From: a bacterium
GTDB lineage: Bacteria > Patescibacteriota > Saccharimonadia > Saccharimonadales > UBA4665
DNA: 32,207 nt
Assembly: GCA_027448765.1 (NCBI GenBank)
Contig: DAIDMV010000006.1
Location: 1 to 32,207, forward strand
Direction of reading: 5' to 3'
Part shown: positions 15,591 through 24,485 of the stretch, piece by piece
Position numbering within the stretch: position 1 is the first letter of the stretch
Layout: the number at the start of each line of letters is the position of its first letter
Program-made: the position numbers and the translations under genes
Notes under the pieces: generated by a model
Told to the model about the DNA's origin: nothing
Seen by the model: only the letters and a program-made list of their open reading frames with translations
Database searches by the model: none

Positions 15591-16400
15591 ATGCTTAACA
15601 AAAAACATATTTCAGCTTTTCTAGCTGAATTTTTTGGTGTGGGAATATTAACAATGTTATTTTTAACGGTTCAAAGGTCGACTATTGGTGTACCCTTTTT
15701 TATCGCTATTGCCGTCGGTTTAGTTGTTATCGTTTTAATGTTTGCTTTAATTAATGTCTCAGGGGCTCATTTTAACCCAGCTTTAACTGTTGCTTTATGG
15801 ACAGCTCGTAAGGTTTCAACAATAAGAGCCGTTGCTTATATTGTGGCTCAGTTATTAGGTGGTTGGGTAGCTTATTATTTGTTTACTTATTTAACGGGTA
15901 AAAGTTTTGCTCCAATCGGTGGTCATTACACTGCTAAGATTTTATTATCTGAATCATTTGGTGCATTTATACTTGGTTTTATTTGGTCATCAGCAATGTT
16001 TCAAAAATTATCTACTGCAGTTAGAGCATCAGTTGGTGGAGTTGCATTTTTGTTAGGTATTTTAGCTGCTTCTGTAGCTGCAATCGGTATCGTTAATCCA
16101 GCTGTTGCTTTGGGTGCTCGAGCTTGGGTTTGGGGTACTTATGTTTTAGGTCCAGTTTTAGGTGCTGTCATTGGTGTTAATCTTTACGGATTACTATTTG
16201 CTCCATCAAAAGAAAACAGTCAAACTAATCTTAAGAGTACATCAGTTAAAAAAGATGTTGCCGTTGATGTTGAAGCTGAGTCAGACAAAACTGGTAATAA
16301 AAGCGTTGCTGCTAAAACTTCAACCACTACTAAGAAAAAGACAACTACTAAAACTAACAATAAAAAACGATCAACTGCTAATCGAAAAAAATCTAGATAA
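15591..16400 (+). CDS. MIP-family aquaporin-like channel with lysine-rich tail
   Basis: The 269-residue protein has six predicted membrane helices and the MIP double half-helix. The first motif SGAHFNPALTVALW (NPA 62-64) is canonical. The second NPA (169-171) is followed by Val-Ala-Leu rather than the usual Arg, so the selectivity-filter arginine is missing from its normal place. Polar residues after about 206 form a tail of roughly 60 residues dominated by Lys, Thr, Ser and Asn, ending KKRSTANRKKSR. Water, glycerol or another small solute could be carried. It shares the last 8 bp with the convergent helicase gene. Confidence 0.85.
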   Translation: MLNKKHISAFLAEFFGVGILTMLFLTVQRSTIGVPFFIAIAVGLVVIVLMFALINVSGAHFNPALTVALWTARKVSTIRAVAYIVAQLLGGWVAYYLFTYLTGKSFAPIGGHYTAKILLSESFGAFILGFIWSSAMFQKLSTAVRASVGGVAFLLGILAASVAAIGIVNPAVALGARAWVWGTYVLGPVLGAVIGVNLYGLLFAPSKENSQTNLKSTSVKKDVAVDVEAESDKTGNKSVAAKTSTTTKKKTTTKTNNKKRSTANRKKSR

Positions 16401-19400
16401 GTCCTTTAATTAGATCGTTTTCAAACTGTTTGGTTCCGGCTTCATTTTTAGCATATTGACTAATTTCGGGAAAATCTAGATCGAATATTTTTTGCCAAAC
16501 AATTGGCATTAGGCTTAAAACATGTTGGTATTCTTTGTCTTTAAAATTTAAATCAAGTATTGGTAAATGATTATTTTCGTCTGGTTCTAAAAACAATAAT
16601 GACGCTTTGATTTGCCAGTTTTTATACTCTTTTGATTGCTGTAGTAGATAGATATAAAAATAGAGTTGTTTTCGATAATTGTATTTAATACTTGTACTAG
16701 ATCGTGAAGTTTTATAGTCGATTAAATGGATGATATGATTGGGCTCATCAATGTCAATTCTATCAACTTGTCCGGTCAGTAAAGCTGGTCCGTTGGTAAT
16801 GCCTTGACGTTTAAAGCTGACTTCTGATAAATGTTTTTGATGAAGTTGATCAAGATGTTCTTGATAAAATATTTGAAGAGTCCGTTGTCCTCTTTCCTGT
16901 AGCAAAGCTATAGAGTGTGGGCTGATTCTTTGTTTTTTTAAAAATTCATTCAAAATTTTAACAGATTGATCAAAACTGTTTTCTTGATCGTGATTAATAC
17001 TTTGACTTAGTTGATTTAAAACGCCATGCATAGCATTGCCATAAGCCAATTTTTCATCAATAGTTTTTGGTAATCTTAAAATGTTTTCAATGAAGAAATT
17101 TTGAGGACCACCATATTGTGTGTCAACAAAACTATTTAAATTAGTCGGACTTAATTGGTATGTTTGAAGGCGATCTAATAAAAATAATCTATTTTTGCTG
17201 GAACTAGTAGCATCAAGATGATTTCGTTGCCAAGAGTTAATCTGTTCCGCGTTTGATAGCGGTTGAGCTTGATGGGGGTTAATTGCGATAAATTCATCTG
17301 GTGGTTTAATTAACGGACTGTTGAGACCTTGTTCGGTTAATGATTCTTGCAGGATAGCCAGGCCATCTTGTTCGGCTGAACTGAAGAGATAAAGTTGAGA
17401 TTTAGCTCTAGTAATTGAAACGTATAGAGCACGATTTTTTTCATTTAAACTATCTTTATAATTAATAAACTCCAGCACTTGAGGTAATTTGATGCCATGA
17501 TTATTTTTAGTTGATTGGCCCCACACCTGATCAGTCAGATTGAATAAGATGACTATGTTATATTCTTGTCCTTTGGCTTTATGAACAGTTAACAGACTAA
17601 TAGCATCTTGATGATCAAAATGGGCATCATTATTTAAAAGAACTTCTTGACTATCCTGGACTAAGTCGATATATCTAATAAAATCCGCTAAGAGTAAAAT
17701 TTTTCCACTGTTTTTTTGGTAATCAGTCAATGATTTTTTAAGTGTGACTAAATTAGATAACAGTAAGTTGTAAAAAGTTAAATCTTTGGCTTGAGCAAAA
17801 TAAAACTGATAAAAGGGTGATTGATAATCGTTGAAGGGTTGAAGGCCGATTAAAAAATCAAGAATTTCTTCAATGGAATAAAAATTAGTTTGTTGAGATA
17901 AACCGATTACAAATTTCCCTACTTGATTCAATTCAGGATCTTCAATAATTAGTTTTGTCCAACTAATTCTTTGATTCATAGCTTGTTCTGCAATTGACCA
18001 GATTTTGATTGGATCAATAGTTAAAAACTGCGAACTTAAAAATTGACTCCACAATTGATCTGTTTGAATAAATTGATTATCTCGAGTTAAGCTGTCAATT
18101 AATCGACAGCCGGTAATTAAATAATTAATTAAAGGGTCTTCTAGAATATTATCTCTTTTATCGTAATTAATATTGAGATCATTTTTTTTTAAAAAAGGAA
18201 TTAGTTCTTTTAATAGAGCATGTTTTGGAGCGATAATAGCAATCTCACTGGCTTGATGTTTATCTTGATTGATTAATTGATGACATAGCTTAGCTATGTA
18301 GTCTAGTTGGTCAGTTTTAGTTTGAAACACTTGTCGATCAATTAGGCCTTTTTGTTGATTATGGGCCTCTAATTTTTTAGTAATATGGCTTAAGAAATTA
18401 GTGACTCGATCAGTAATGTTTACGACTAAATGTTGACTGAATTTTACTATAGCTTGATCGGATCGATAGTTGGTCGTTAAGTTAATTAATTTAACTTGAT
18501 CATAAGTTTGGTAAAATTTTACCATGTGAGAGTAATTGGCACCCTGAAAACTAAAGATAGCTTGATCATCATCTCCAACAATTAAGATATTGGGTCGATT
18601 ATTGTTAACTGGATTATCAGCTAAGAGTTCAATGATTTTATATTGCGATTGATTAGTGTCTTGAAATTCATCAACTAAAATATATTGAAATTGTTCTTGT
18701 AAATTATAAAGTAAATCTTTTTCAGTTGTTAATGTATTGATGACAGTTAAAATTAAATCAGGATAATCTAGTAATTTTTTAGATTTTAAAGCAACTTGAT
18801 ACTGACGATAAATCTCAACTATTTCCGTTAGGATTAAATAATTATTTAGGTCGCTTAAAATATAATTATAGTTTTGATCTTTTTTTAACCATTTATTTTT
18901 AAATTGAGTGATAGTAGCTGTTTTTTTGGTTTCTTCAAATTGCTCTAGAGCTGATGATAGGTCGTCGATTAATGATTGCTTCAAGGAATAGTCTTTGAAA
19001 TGTGGTTGATAATTAGATTGTTTAATTGAGTTGAGCAGTTCCATGAACAGACCGGCTGTTTTAGAGCTAATACGTTGAATCTTGGGGCTAAGACTAATTA
19101 AGCTCAGATTGATTTGAGACATGAAATCGGTATCATTTTTAATAATTAGCTCTAAGTCATCCGGTGTGATTAACTCTTGTTTGAGTCCTAAGATTAAGCT
19201 GATAATATCTCGATGGGTTCGATTTTTAATTTTAAAATTGTAACCTAGCTGATCCTTGATGTTTTCGATGATTTCAAAAGTAGTAATTTCATCAGCCACT
19301 TGAAATAGATTAAATTGATCAAAATAATAGTAATTATTTTGGATAATATCATTACAAAAAGCGTGAAAAGTCATAATTTTAACTTTGTAAGCATCTTGTC

Positions 19401-19644
19401 CGATCAGATTAAGAAGACGCTGACGCATGGTTAAAACTGCCGATTCGGTAAAAGTTAAACAAAGAATATTGTCGGCTGATGAGTCGGTTGATTTTAAGAT
19501 GTTAGCTACTCGACTGGTTAATAGTTGTGTTTTACCACTTCCCGGTCCAGCTAAGACCATGACCGGACCTTCAATAGTTTCAACTGCTTCTTTTTGAGCT
19601 GGGTTTAGATTAGTCAAAAAATCAGTCGGTCGGAAGTTGGACAT
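16393..19644 (-). CDS. UvrD/Rep-family helicase fused to a PD-(D/E)XK nuclease domain
   Basis: This 1083-residue superfamily 1A helicase has motif Ia region and Walker A GPGSGKT (33-39), motif II ILVDEFQDTNQSQY, motif III VGDDDQAIFSFQGA, motif IV TTNYRS, motif V LLTVHKAKGQEYNIVIL and motif VI ALYVSITRAKSQLYLF. The C-terminal 250 residues form a RecB-like nuclease: GNAMHGVLNQL, LTGQVDRIDI and LIDYKTS supply its His, Asp and Asp-x-Lys catalytic set. It resembles AddA/PcrA-like repair enzymes that unwind and trim DNA ends, though no AddB partner is visible here. It starts 3 nt after ndh and shares that gene's promoter. Confidence 0.9.
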   Translation of the reverse strand: MSNFRPTDFLTNLNPAQKEAVETIEGPVMVLAGPGSGKTQLLTSRVANILKSTDSSADNILCLTFTESAVLTMRQRLLNLIGQDAYKVKIMTFHAFCNDIIQNNYYYFDQFNLFQVADEITTFEIIENIKDQLGYNFKIKNRTHRDIISLILGLKQELITPDDLELIIKNDTDFMSQINLSLISLSPKIQRISSKTAGLFMELLNSIKQSNYQPHFKDYSLKQSLIDDLSSALEQFEETKKTATITQFKNKWLKKDQNYNYILSDLNNYLILTEIVEIYRQYQVALKSKKLLDYPDLILTVINTLTTEKDLLYNLQEQFQYILVDEFQDTNQSQYKIIELLADNPVNNNRPNILIVGDDDQAIFSFQGANYSHMVKFYQTYDQVKLINLTTNYRSDQAIVKFSQHLVVNITDRVTNFLSHITKKLEAHNQQKGLIDRQVFQTKTDQLDYIAKLCHQLINQDKHQASEIAIIAPKHALLKELIPFLKKNDLNINYDKRDNILEDPLINYLITGCRLIDSLTRDNQFIQTDQLWSQFLSSQFLTIDPIKIWSIAEQAMNQRISWTKLIIEDPELNQVGKFVIGLSQQTNFYSIEEILDFLIGLQPFNDYQSPFYQFYFAQAKDLTFYNLLLSNLVTLKKSLTDYQKNSGKILLLADFIRYIDLVQDSQEVLLNNDAHFDHQDAISLLTVHKAKGQEYNIVILFNLTDQVWGQSTKNNHGIKLPQVLEFINYKDSLNEKNRALYVSITRAKSQLYLFSSAEQDGLAILQESLTEQGLNSPLIKPPDEFIAINPHQAQPLSNAEQINSWQRNHLDATSSSKNRLFLLDRLQTYQLSPTNLNSFVDTQYGGPQNFFIENILRLPKTIDEKLAYGNAMHGVLNQLSQSINHDQENSFDQSVKILNEFLKKQRISPHSIALLQERGQRTLQIFYQEHLDQLHQKHLSEVSFKRQGITNGPALLTGQVDRIDIDEPNHIIHLIDYKTSRSSTSIKYNYRKQLYFYIYLLQQSKEYKNWQIKASLLFLEPDENNHLPILDLNFKDKEYQHVLSLMPIVWQKIFDLDFPEISQYAKNEAGTKQFENDLIKGLI

Positions 19645-19647
19645 AAT

Positions 19648-20859
19648 TTAGTTTTGATCATTAGTCGACTGACAGATCGGACAAGTTTGAGGTCGTCGAT
19701 GGAAATACTTGAGCCATAAAAAAATGGCTGAATACCATGGTAAAACGTTCATATAACCGTCGATGTCAGCCAAATGACGCATGACTGATCCGTAAAAGCC
19801 GTAAAACTTTTTTTTGCCCCAGAGAACAGCTGAAAATTTTGGTCCAACTGGGATGACGGTGATAATATTTTTTGGTTTGTAAGCTTTCATTTGATAGCCA
19901 AAATGACTTCTAACAATGTTTTCAGCGATTGATTGACCATCATGAAGAGCTGTTTGAGCTAAACCAGAAAATGGTGTGTTAGCATTATCACCGGCTACAA
20001 AAATATTGTCTTCAGCTTGTAAAAAAATATCGCAAGAGATTTTACCGTGTTGAGTGATTAAAAAATTATTAGCTTTATAGAACGGATGGTTAGCCACACC
20101 AGCTGTCCAAACTACAGTTTTAGATTTAATTTTTTGGTCATTAACCGTAATTTCGCTATCGTCTTGAGACATAACTTTTGAATTCAATTTCAAACTAACA
20201 CCAATTGAGATTAGTTTTTTAGAAACTCTTTGAGCGTATGGTTTGGGTAATCTGGGTAATAATTGGTTGAGTGCTTCAATAATTTCAACCTTGATATTGT
20301 GTCGACCAAGATGATGAATTTTCATTAAATATCTGAGATATTCAGGTAATTCAGCAGCTAGTTCAATGCCAGTTGGACCAGCTCCAATAACTATATAATT
20401 GTCATCTGGCCGATGATTAGTGATGAGATAATCGTGAAGATGGCGATTGAATTTCATAGCTTCGACCTCAGACTTAATAGAATAAGCATAATTTTCAATT
20501 CCATCAATCCCAAAATAATTAGTCACTACACCAAGAGCTAAGATTAATTTGTCAAAATTAAAAGTTTGATTATCAGTGAGGTGAATTGATTTGGTTGGTC
20601 GATCCAAACTGTCTATAGAGCCATGAATGATTTTAATTTTTTTATTTTGGAAAATTTTAGTTAATGGAATTGAGACCAAGGCTTGATTAGCGCCAGTGGC
20701 GAATTTATATAATAGTGGATAATATCTTAAATCATCAGTTTCCGAAATTAAGGTGATATTAAAAAAATTACTATATTTACTTAAAAAGAGAGCTGCTTTG
20801 ACACCAGCAAAGCCACCTCCTACGATAACAATGTTTTCTTTTTTTATTTTTTGAGTCAT
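19648..20859 (-). CDS. ndh: type II NADH:quinone oxidoreductase (NDH-2)
   Basis: The 403-residue flavoprotein passes electrons from NADH to quinone without pumping protons. The FAD-binding GGGFAG is at residues 14-19, the NADH-binding VIGAGPTGIELAAEL near 153, and the FAD-contact FVAGDNAN near 287. The late stretch AQTALHDGQSIAENI is typical for NDH-2. The C-terminus has amphipathic and hydrophobic segments (about 355-385) for membrane attachment, then a short tail with a CPIC pair of cysteines. A -10 box lies 6 nt before the ATG. Sulfide:quinone reductase is the main alternative, but its redox cysteine pattern is not evident. Confidence 0.87.
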   Translation of the reverse strand: MTQKIKKENIVIVGGGFAGVKAALFLSKYSNFFNITLISETDDLRYYPLLYKFATGANQALVSIPLTKIFQNKKIKIIHGSIDSLDRPTKSIHLTDNQTFNFDKLILALGVVTNYFGIDGIENYAYSIKSEVEAMKFNRHLHDYLITNHRPDDNYIVIGAGPTGIELAAELPEYLRYLMKIHHLGRHNIKVEIIEALNQLLPRLPKPYAQRVSKKLISIGVSLKLNSKVMSQDDSEITVNDQKIKSKTVVWTAGVANHPFYKANNFLITQHGKISCDIFLQAEDNIFVAGDNANTPFSGLAQTALHDGQSIAENIVRSHFGYQMKAYKPKNIITVIPVGPKFSAVLWGKKKFYGFYGSVMRHLADIDGYMNVLPWYSAIFLWLKYFHRRPQTCPICQSTNDQN

Positions 20860-20865
20860 AAATAT

Positions 20866-20927
20866 ATTTTAACATGTCTTTTTGTTTTAAAAACTTTTTT
20901 GTTAGTTCTTATGTTTTTTGTTAAAAT
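20866..20927. promoter_or_regulatory. divergent promoters of ndh and the FAD-linked dehydrogenase
   Basis: On the minus strand TAAAAT (20866-20871) lies 6 nt before the ndh ATG (20859). On the plus strand TAAAAT (20922-20927) lies 7 nt before the dehydrogenase ATG (20935). No Shine-Dalgarno is present on either side. The shared 75-bp region could coordinate the two quinone-reducing enzymes. Confidence 0.55.
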
Positions 20928-20934
20928 TAGATTT

Positions 20935-22599
20935 ATGGAAAATTTTATCAAAGCTTTAAAACAAAATGGTTTTAAGGGTGAGGCTGATGACAGTTTAGAA
21001 ACAAAAGAGTTTTACTCTCATGACGCTTCCCTTTTCGAGATCATACCAAGTGCCGTTGTCTTTCCGCGCGAGGCTCATGACGTTGAAATTTTAGTTCAAC
21101 TAGTTCGAGATAATAAAAATCAGAATCCAGAGTTATCTTTAACGGCTCGTTCGGCTGGTACTGATATGGCTGGTGGAGCTATTAATGATTCCATCATAGT
21201 TGATTTTAATCGACATTTTCGAGATATTAAATCAATTACTGCCGATGATGCGATAGCTGAACCAGGTGTTTTTTATCGAGATTTTGAAAAATCAACTTTT
21301 CAAAAACAAGCTATTATGCCAACTTTTCCAGCTTCACGAGATTTAGCTACCATTGGTGGTATGGTGGCCAATAATTCTGGCGGAGAAAAGTCTTTAGAGT
21401 ATGGTAAGACGAAAGATTTTGTGAAACGATTATCAGTTGTTTTGTCTGATGGTTTAATTCATGAGTTAAAACCTTTAACTAAGGCTGAGTTAGATCAAAA
21501 AATGTCTCAAGATGACTTTGAAGGTCAGTTATATTCCAAATTATTTAGGTTATGTGAAGATAATTATGATTTAATTAAGTCAGCTCGTCCTCAAGTTAGT
21601 AAAAATTCTATGGGCTATACTCTTTGGGAAGTTTGGGATCGTGAAAGTCAGATTTTTGATATCACTAAATTGATCGTTGGTTCAGAAGGTACGCTGGGCT
21701 TTGTAACTGAAATTAATTTCCGATTAGTACCTCACAAAGCTCATAGTGGTTTGTTGGTTTTGTTTTTAAGAGACATTGATGAACTAGGTGACATCATACC
21801 AAAAGTTTTAGACTATAAACCGGCTACTTTTGAAAGTTTTGATGACCAAACTTTAATTTTATCAATTAAGTTTATGACTAGTTTTTATAAAATGTTAGGT
21901 TTGAAAAAGTTTGTTAAATTATTATTTAGTTTAATTCCTGACGGTTTTCAGCTCCTGAGAGGTATTCCAAAATTAATATTAATGGTTGAGTTTAACGCTA
22001 ACAGCGAAGATGAAGTCCGTCAAAAGGTTAAGAACTTACACCATGATTTAAAACAGTATAAAGCCAAATATGAAATTAATGGTTTTGAAGAAGACGCTAC
22101 AGAGGGTAAATCTGAAAAATTTTGGATTATGCGACGCCAAAGTTTTCAACTTTTAAGGTCTAAAGTTAAAGATAAACATACAGCACCTTTTATCGATGAT
22201 TTGATTGTTCGACCTGAGTATTTAACTGAATTTTTACCTAAATTACGTAAAATTATTGATAAATATAAATTATTTGCCACAATTGCTGGTCATATGGGTG
22301 ACGGTAATTTTCATATTATTCCTTTAATGAAATTAGAAGATCAAAAAGAACGAGAAAAATTATTACCAGCTATGCAGGAAGTGAATGATTTAGTTTTACA
22401 CTATCATGGTTCATTGTCTGGTGAGCACAATGATGGTTTAGTGAGAGGTCCTTGGTTAAAGAATCAGTTCGGTCCAGAAGTATTAAATTTATTTAAAGAA
22501 GTTAAACAAATCTTTGATCCAGATAATATCTTCAATCCGCACAAAAAAGCTGATGCCGATTGGGATTACAGTTATTCCCATATTCGTGATCATTTTTAA
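20935..22599 (+). CDS. FAD-linked oxidase of the lactate/glycolate dehydrogenase (GlcD/D-LDH) family
   Basis: The 554-residue protein starts at ATG 20935 after the -10 box; an earlier in-frame start at 20851 lies upstream of that promoter. The PCMH-type FAD domain shows TARSAGTDMAGGAINDS, IGGMVANNSGGEKSLEYG and IVGSEGTLGFVTEINFRLVP. The C-terminal catalytic cap has GHMGDGNFHIIP, LSGEHNDGLVRGP and IFDPDNIFNPHKK, as in D-lactate and glycolate oxidoreductases. It likely feeds electrons from a 2-hydroxy acid into quinone. It lacks the fused 4Fe-4S (GlpC-like) module that many relatives have. The substrate is inferred, with D-lactate favoured by the respiratory context. Confidence 0.85.
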   Translation: MENFIKALKQNGFKGEADDSLETKEFYSHDASLFEIIPSAVVFPREAHDVEILVQLVRDNKNQNPELSLTARSAGTDMAGGAINDSIIVDFNRHFRDIKSITADDAIAEPGVFYRDFEKSTFQKQAIMPTFPASRDLATIGGMVANNSGGEKSLEYGKTKDFVKRLSVVLSDGLIHELKPLTKAELDQKMSQDDFEGQLYSKLFRLCEDNYDLIKSARPQVSKNSMGYTLWEVWDRESQIFDITKLIVGSEGTLGFVTEINFRLVPHKAHSGLLVLFLRDIDELGDIIPKVLDYKPATFESFDDQTLILSIKFMTSFYKMLGLKKFVKLLFSLIPDGFQLLRGIPKLILMVEFNANSEDEVRQKVKNLHHDLKQYKAKYEINGFEEDATEGKSEKFWIMRRQSFQLLRSKVKDKHTAPFIDDLIVRPEYLTEFLPKLRKIIDKYKLFATIAGHMGDGNFHIIPLMKLEDQKEREKLLPAMQEVNDLVLHYHGSLSGEHNDGLVRGPWLKNQFGPEVLNLFKEVKQIFDPDNIFNPHKKADADWDYSYSHIRDHF

Positions 22600-22601
22600 T
22601 A

Positions 22602-23519
22602 ATGAACTATTTGACTAAACCGTTTAAGCTAAGCTTATATGGTTTAGCTTTTTTTTGGATTTTTGATGGACTTTGTCAGTTTCAGCCAAAACTATTAACT
22701 AAACAATTTATTAGCGCTGTTGTTCAGCCTAATTTTTCGGCTTATCCTGGCTTTTTAACTAACTTAACCAATCATTTCAGTCGGATTTTTTTATTAAATC
22801 CTATTTTGTTTGGGTCAATGATTGGCTTAACTCAAATTCTAATTGGTGGTTTAATTATCTTTCGGCCAACCAGAATAATTGGTCTTTACGTGTCTTTATT
22901 GTGGGGTTTATTCGTTTGGGTTTTTGGTGAAAATATGGCTAATATTTTTAGTGGTAATTTTAACGTCTTTAGTGGTTTTCCCGGTAATGCTTTAATCTAT
23001 GTTATTTTATCTGTTATTTTAATTATTAGTTTAAAAAAATCAATTGATCAGACTAATTATTTTGGTTTTGGTTTAAAGCTATTATGGTTTTTATTTTGGA
23101 TTTTTTCAGCTATAGGTTTAATGTTACCTTCTTTTGGTGGTTATCAGGGTCTGAAAAACGTTTATCTCATGAACCAGTTTAAATTACCCTGGTGGCTTAA
23201 TAATATTGATCAGTTATTTCATCATTTCATAGTTTATTTAGGGCCTAGTTCGCTTTTCGAATTAGTAGTTTTAGAAATTATTATAGCTATGATCGTCTTT
23301 GTGAATAATCGAATTATCTTTAAGATTGGCTTAGGGGTGGCTTTAATTTTATTAAGTTTGATTTGGTTAATTGGTCAAATGGCTGGGATGTATTTTACTG
23401 GTATTATGACTGATCCGAACACAGCTCTAACAATGATTCTAGTTTTAGGGGCTATTTACTGTAGTCCAATTGAGAAAATTCAAGATTATTATAACCGATT
23501 GGAAAAACTTTTAACTTAA
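22602..23519 (+). CDS. internally duplicated multi-pass membrane protein, DoxX-like
   Basis: The 305-residue protein has about eight hydrophobic segments and no soluble domain. The two halves look related. The first contains WVFGENMANIFSG...FPGNALIYVILSVIL, and the second WLIGQMAGMYFTG...DPNTALTMILVLGAIY. Both have a helix, a G-(E/Q)-x-MA-x-x-(F/Y)-(S/T)-G turn and a final Asn-Ala-Leu helix. The fold recalls DoxX-like four-helix membrane proteins in tandem, but I do not recognise a named family. It sits 2 nt after the FAD-linked dehydrogenase and 39 nt before cyoA, so a role in quinone-linked respiration is inferred only from position. Confidence 0.6.
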   Translation: MNYLTKPFKLSLYGLAFFWIFDGLCQFQPKLLTKQFISAVVQPNFSAYPGFLTNLTNHFSRIFLLNPILFGSMIGLTQILIGGLIIFRPTRIIGLYVSLLWGLFVWVFGENMANIFSGNFNVFSGFPGNALIYVILSVILIISLKKSIDQTNYFGFGLKLLWFLFWIFSAIGLMLPSFGGYQGLKNVYLMNQFKLPWWLNNIDQLFHHFIVYLGPSSLFELVVLEIIIAMIVFVNNRIIFKIGLGVALILLSLIWLIGQMAGMYFTGIMTDPNTALTMILVLGAIYCSPIEKIQDYYNRLEKLLT

Positions 23520-23531
23520 GCATTTTTGTTA

Positions 23532-23537
23532 TATGAT
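23532..23537 (+). promoter_or_regulatory. possible -10 box before cyoA
   Basis: TATGAT would start transcription near 23544. That makes the TTG at 23526 unlikely as a start and favours the in-frame TTG at 23559. Read-through from the upstream genes is equally possible. Confidence 0.35.
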
Positions 23538-23558
23538 AGATATAAAAGTGAGCTAAAA

Positions 23559-24485
23559 TTGAAGAAAAAAAGAAATAAAATATTCACTATTGTAATTATT
23601 AGTTTGATTGTTCTAGTTGGAATTGTCTGGTATTTATCGACTTTAAATTTTGAAGTCTTGAATCCAAAAGGTACTATTGCTTTACAGGAACGTAATTTAA
23701 TTTACTTAGCGTTATTGCTATCTTTAGTCGTGGTTATACCAGTTTTTAGCTTGTTAATTATTTTTGCCTATAAATATCGAGAAAATAATCCTAAAAAAGT
23801 TGATTATAAGCCAGATTGGGACAAAAATAATTTACTTGAGTTTAGTTGGTGGTTTTTTCCAGCTGTTTTAATTGCTATTTTGGGTGTGATTACCTGGAAT
23901 ACTTCTCACAGTTTAAATCCTTTTAAACCAATCGATTCAAAAGTTCAACCAATTCGAGTTGATGTCATTTCTTTGCAGTGGCGTTGGTTATTTATCTATC
24001 CAGCCTATAAGGTAGCTACGATTAACTATCTTCCCTTGCCAATTAATACACCAATTGATTTTCATTTAACATCTGACGCACCAATGAATTCATTTTGGAT
24101 TCCTCAATTATCTGGTCAAATTTATTCTATGCCTGTTATGAGTACTCAACTTCATATTATGGCTACTTCTGATGGAAACTATCGAGGCTTATCGGCTAAT
24201 ATTAGTGGCGTTGGTTTTGCTAATATGTCTTTCGTAGCGGCCGTGAAATCAAGCCAAGCTTTTCAAACAACTATCAAAAATATTAGTCAATCTCGTCAAA
24301 CTTTAAATTATGCTAGTTTTTTAAAGCTCGCTAAGCCTTCACTTAATTCTAAAGTTCAGTATTTTTCTAAAGTCAACCCAGCAATTTATGATCAATTAAT
24401 TATGAGTTATATGACGGCTAGTCATCCAGCAATAATTAATAAAAATAGTTCTAATACTTCAATTAAATCAGGAATGGGGATGTGA
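23559..24485 (+). CDS. cyoA: cytochrome bo3 quinol oxidase subunit II
   Basis: The protein of about 308 residues starts at a TTG (MKKKRNKIF...). An in-frame TTG at 23526 is the alternative. It has an N-terminal signal-anchor, a second membrane helix, then a cupredoxin domain. VISLQWRWLFIYP and MNSFWIPQLSGQIYSMP match CyoA. The CuA ligands of cytochrome c oxidases (Cys pair, His, Met) are absent; the corresponding stretch is ANISGVGFANMSF, as in quinol oxidases. The tail after about residue 225 is a polar Ser/Gln/Lys-rich extension. Its TGA overlaps the cyoB ATG by 1 nt. Confidence 0.92.
   Translation: MKKKRNKIFTIVIISLIVLVGIVWYLSTLNFEVLNPKGTIALQERNLIYLALLLSLVVVIPVFSLLIIFAYKYRENNPKKVDYKPDWDKNNLLEFSWWFFPAVLIAILGVITWNTSHSLNPFKPIDSKVQPIRVDVISLQWRWLFIYPAYKVATINYLPLPINTPIDFHLTSDAPMNSFWIPQLSGQIYSMPVMSTQLHIMATSDGNYRGLSANISGVGFANMSFVAAVKSSQAFQTTIKNISQSRQTLNYASFLKLAKPSLNSKVQYFSKVNPAIYDQLIMSYMTASHPAIINKNSSNTSIKSGMGM

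Noticed and set aside
20851-20934. N-terminal 28-residue extension of the FAD-linked dehydrogenase
   Set aside because: It lies upstream of the predicted transcription start and overlaps the divergent ndh promoter; the family aligns from the ATG at 20935.
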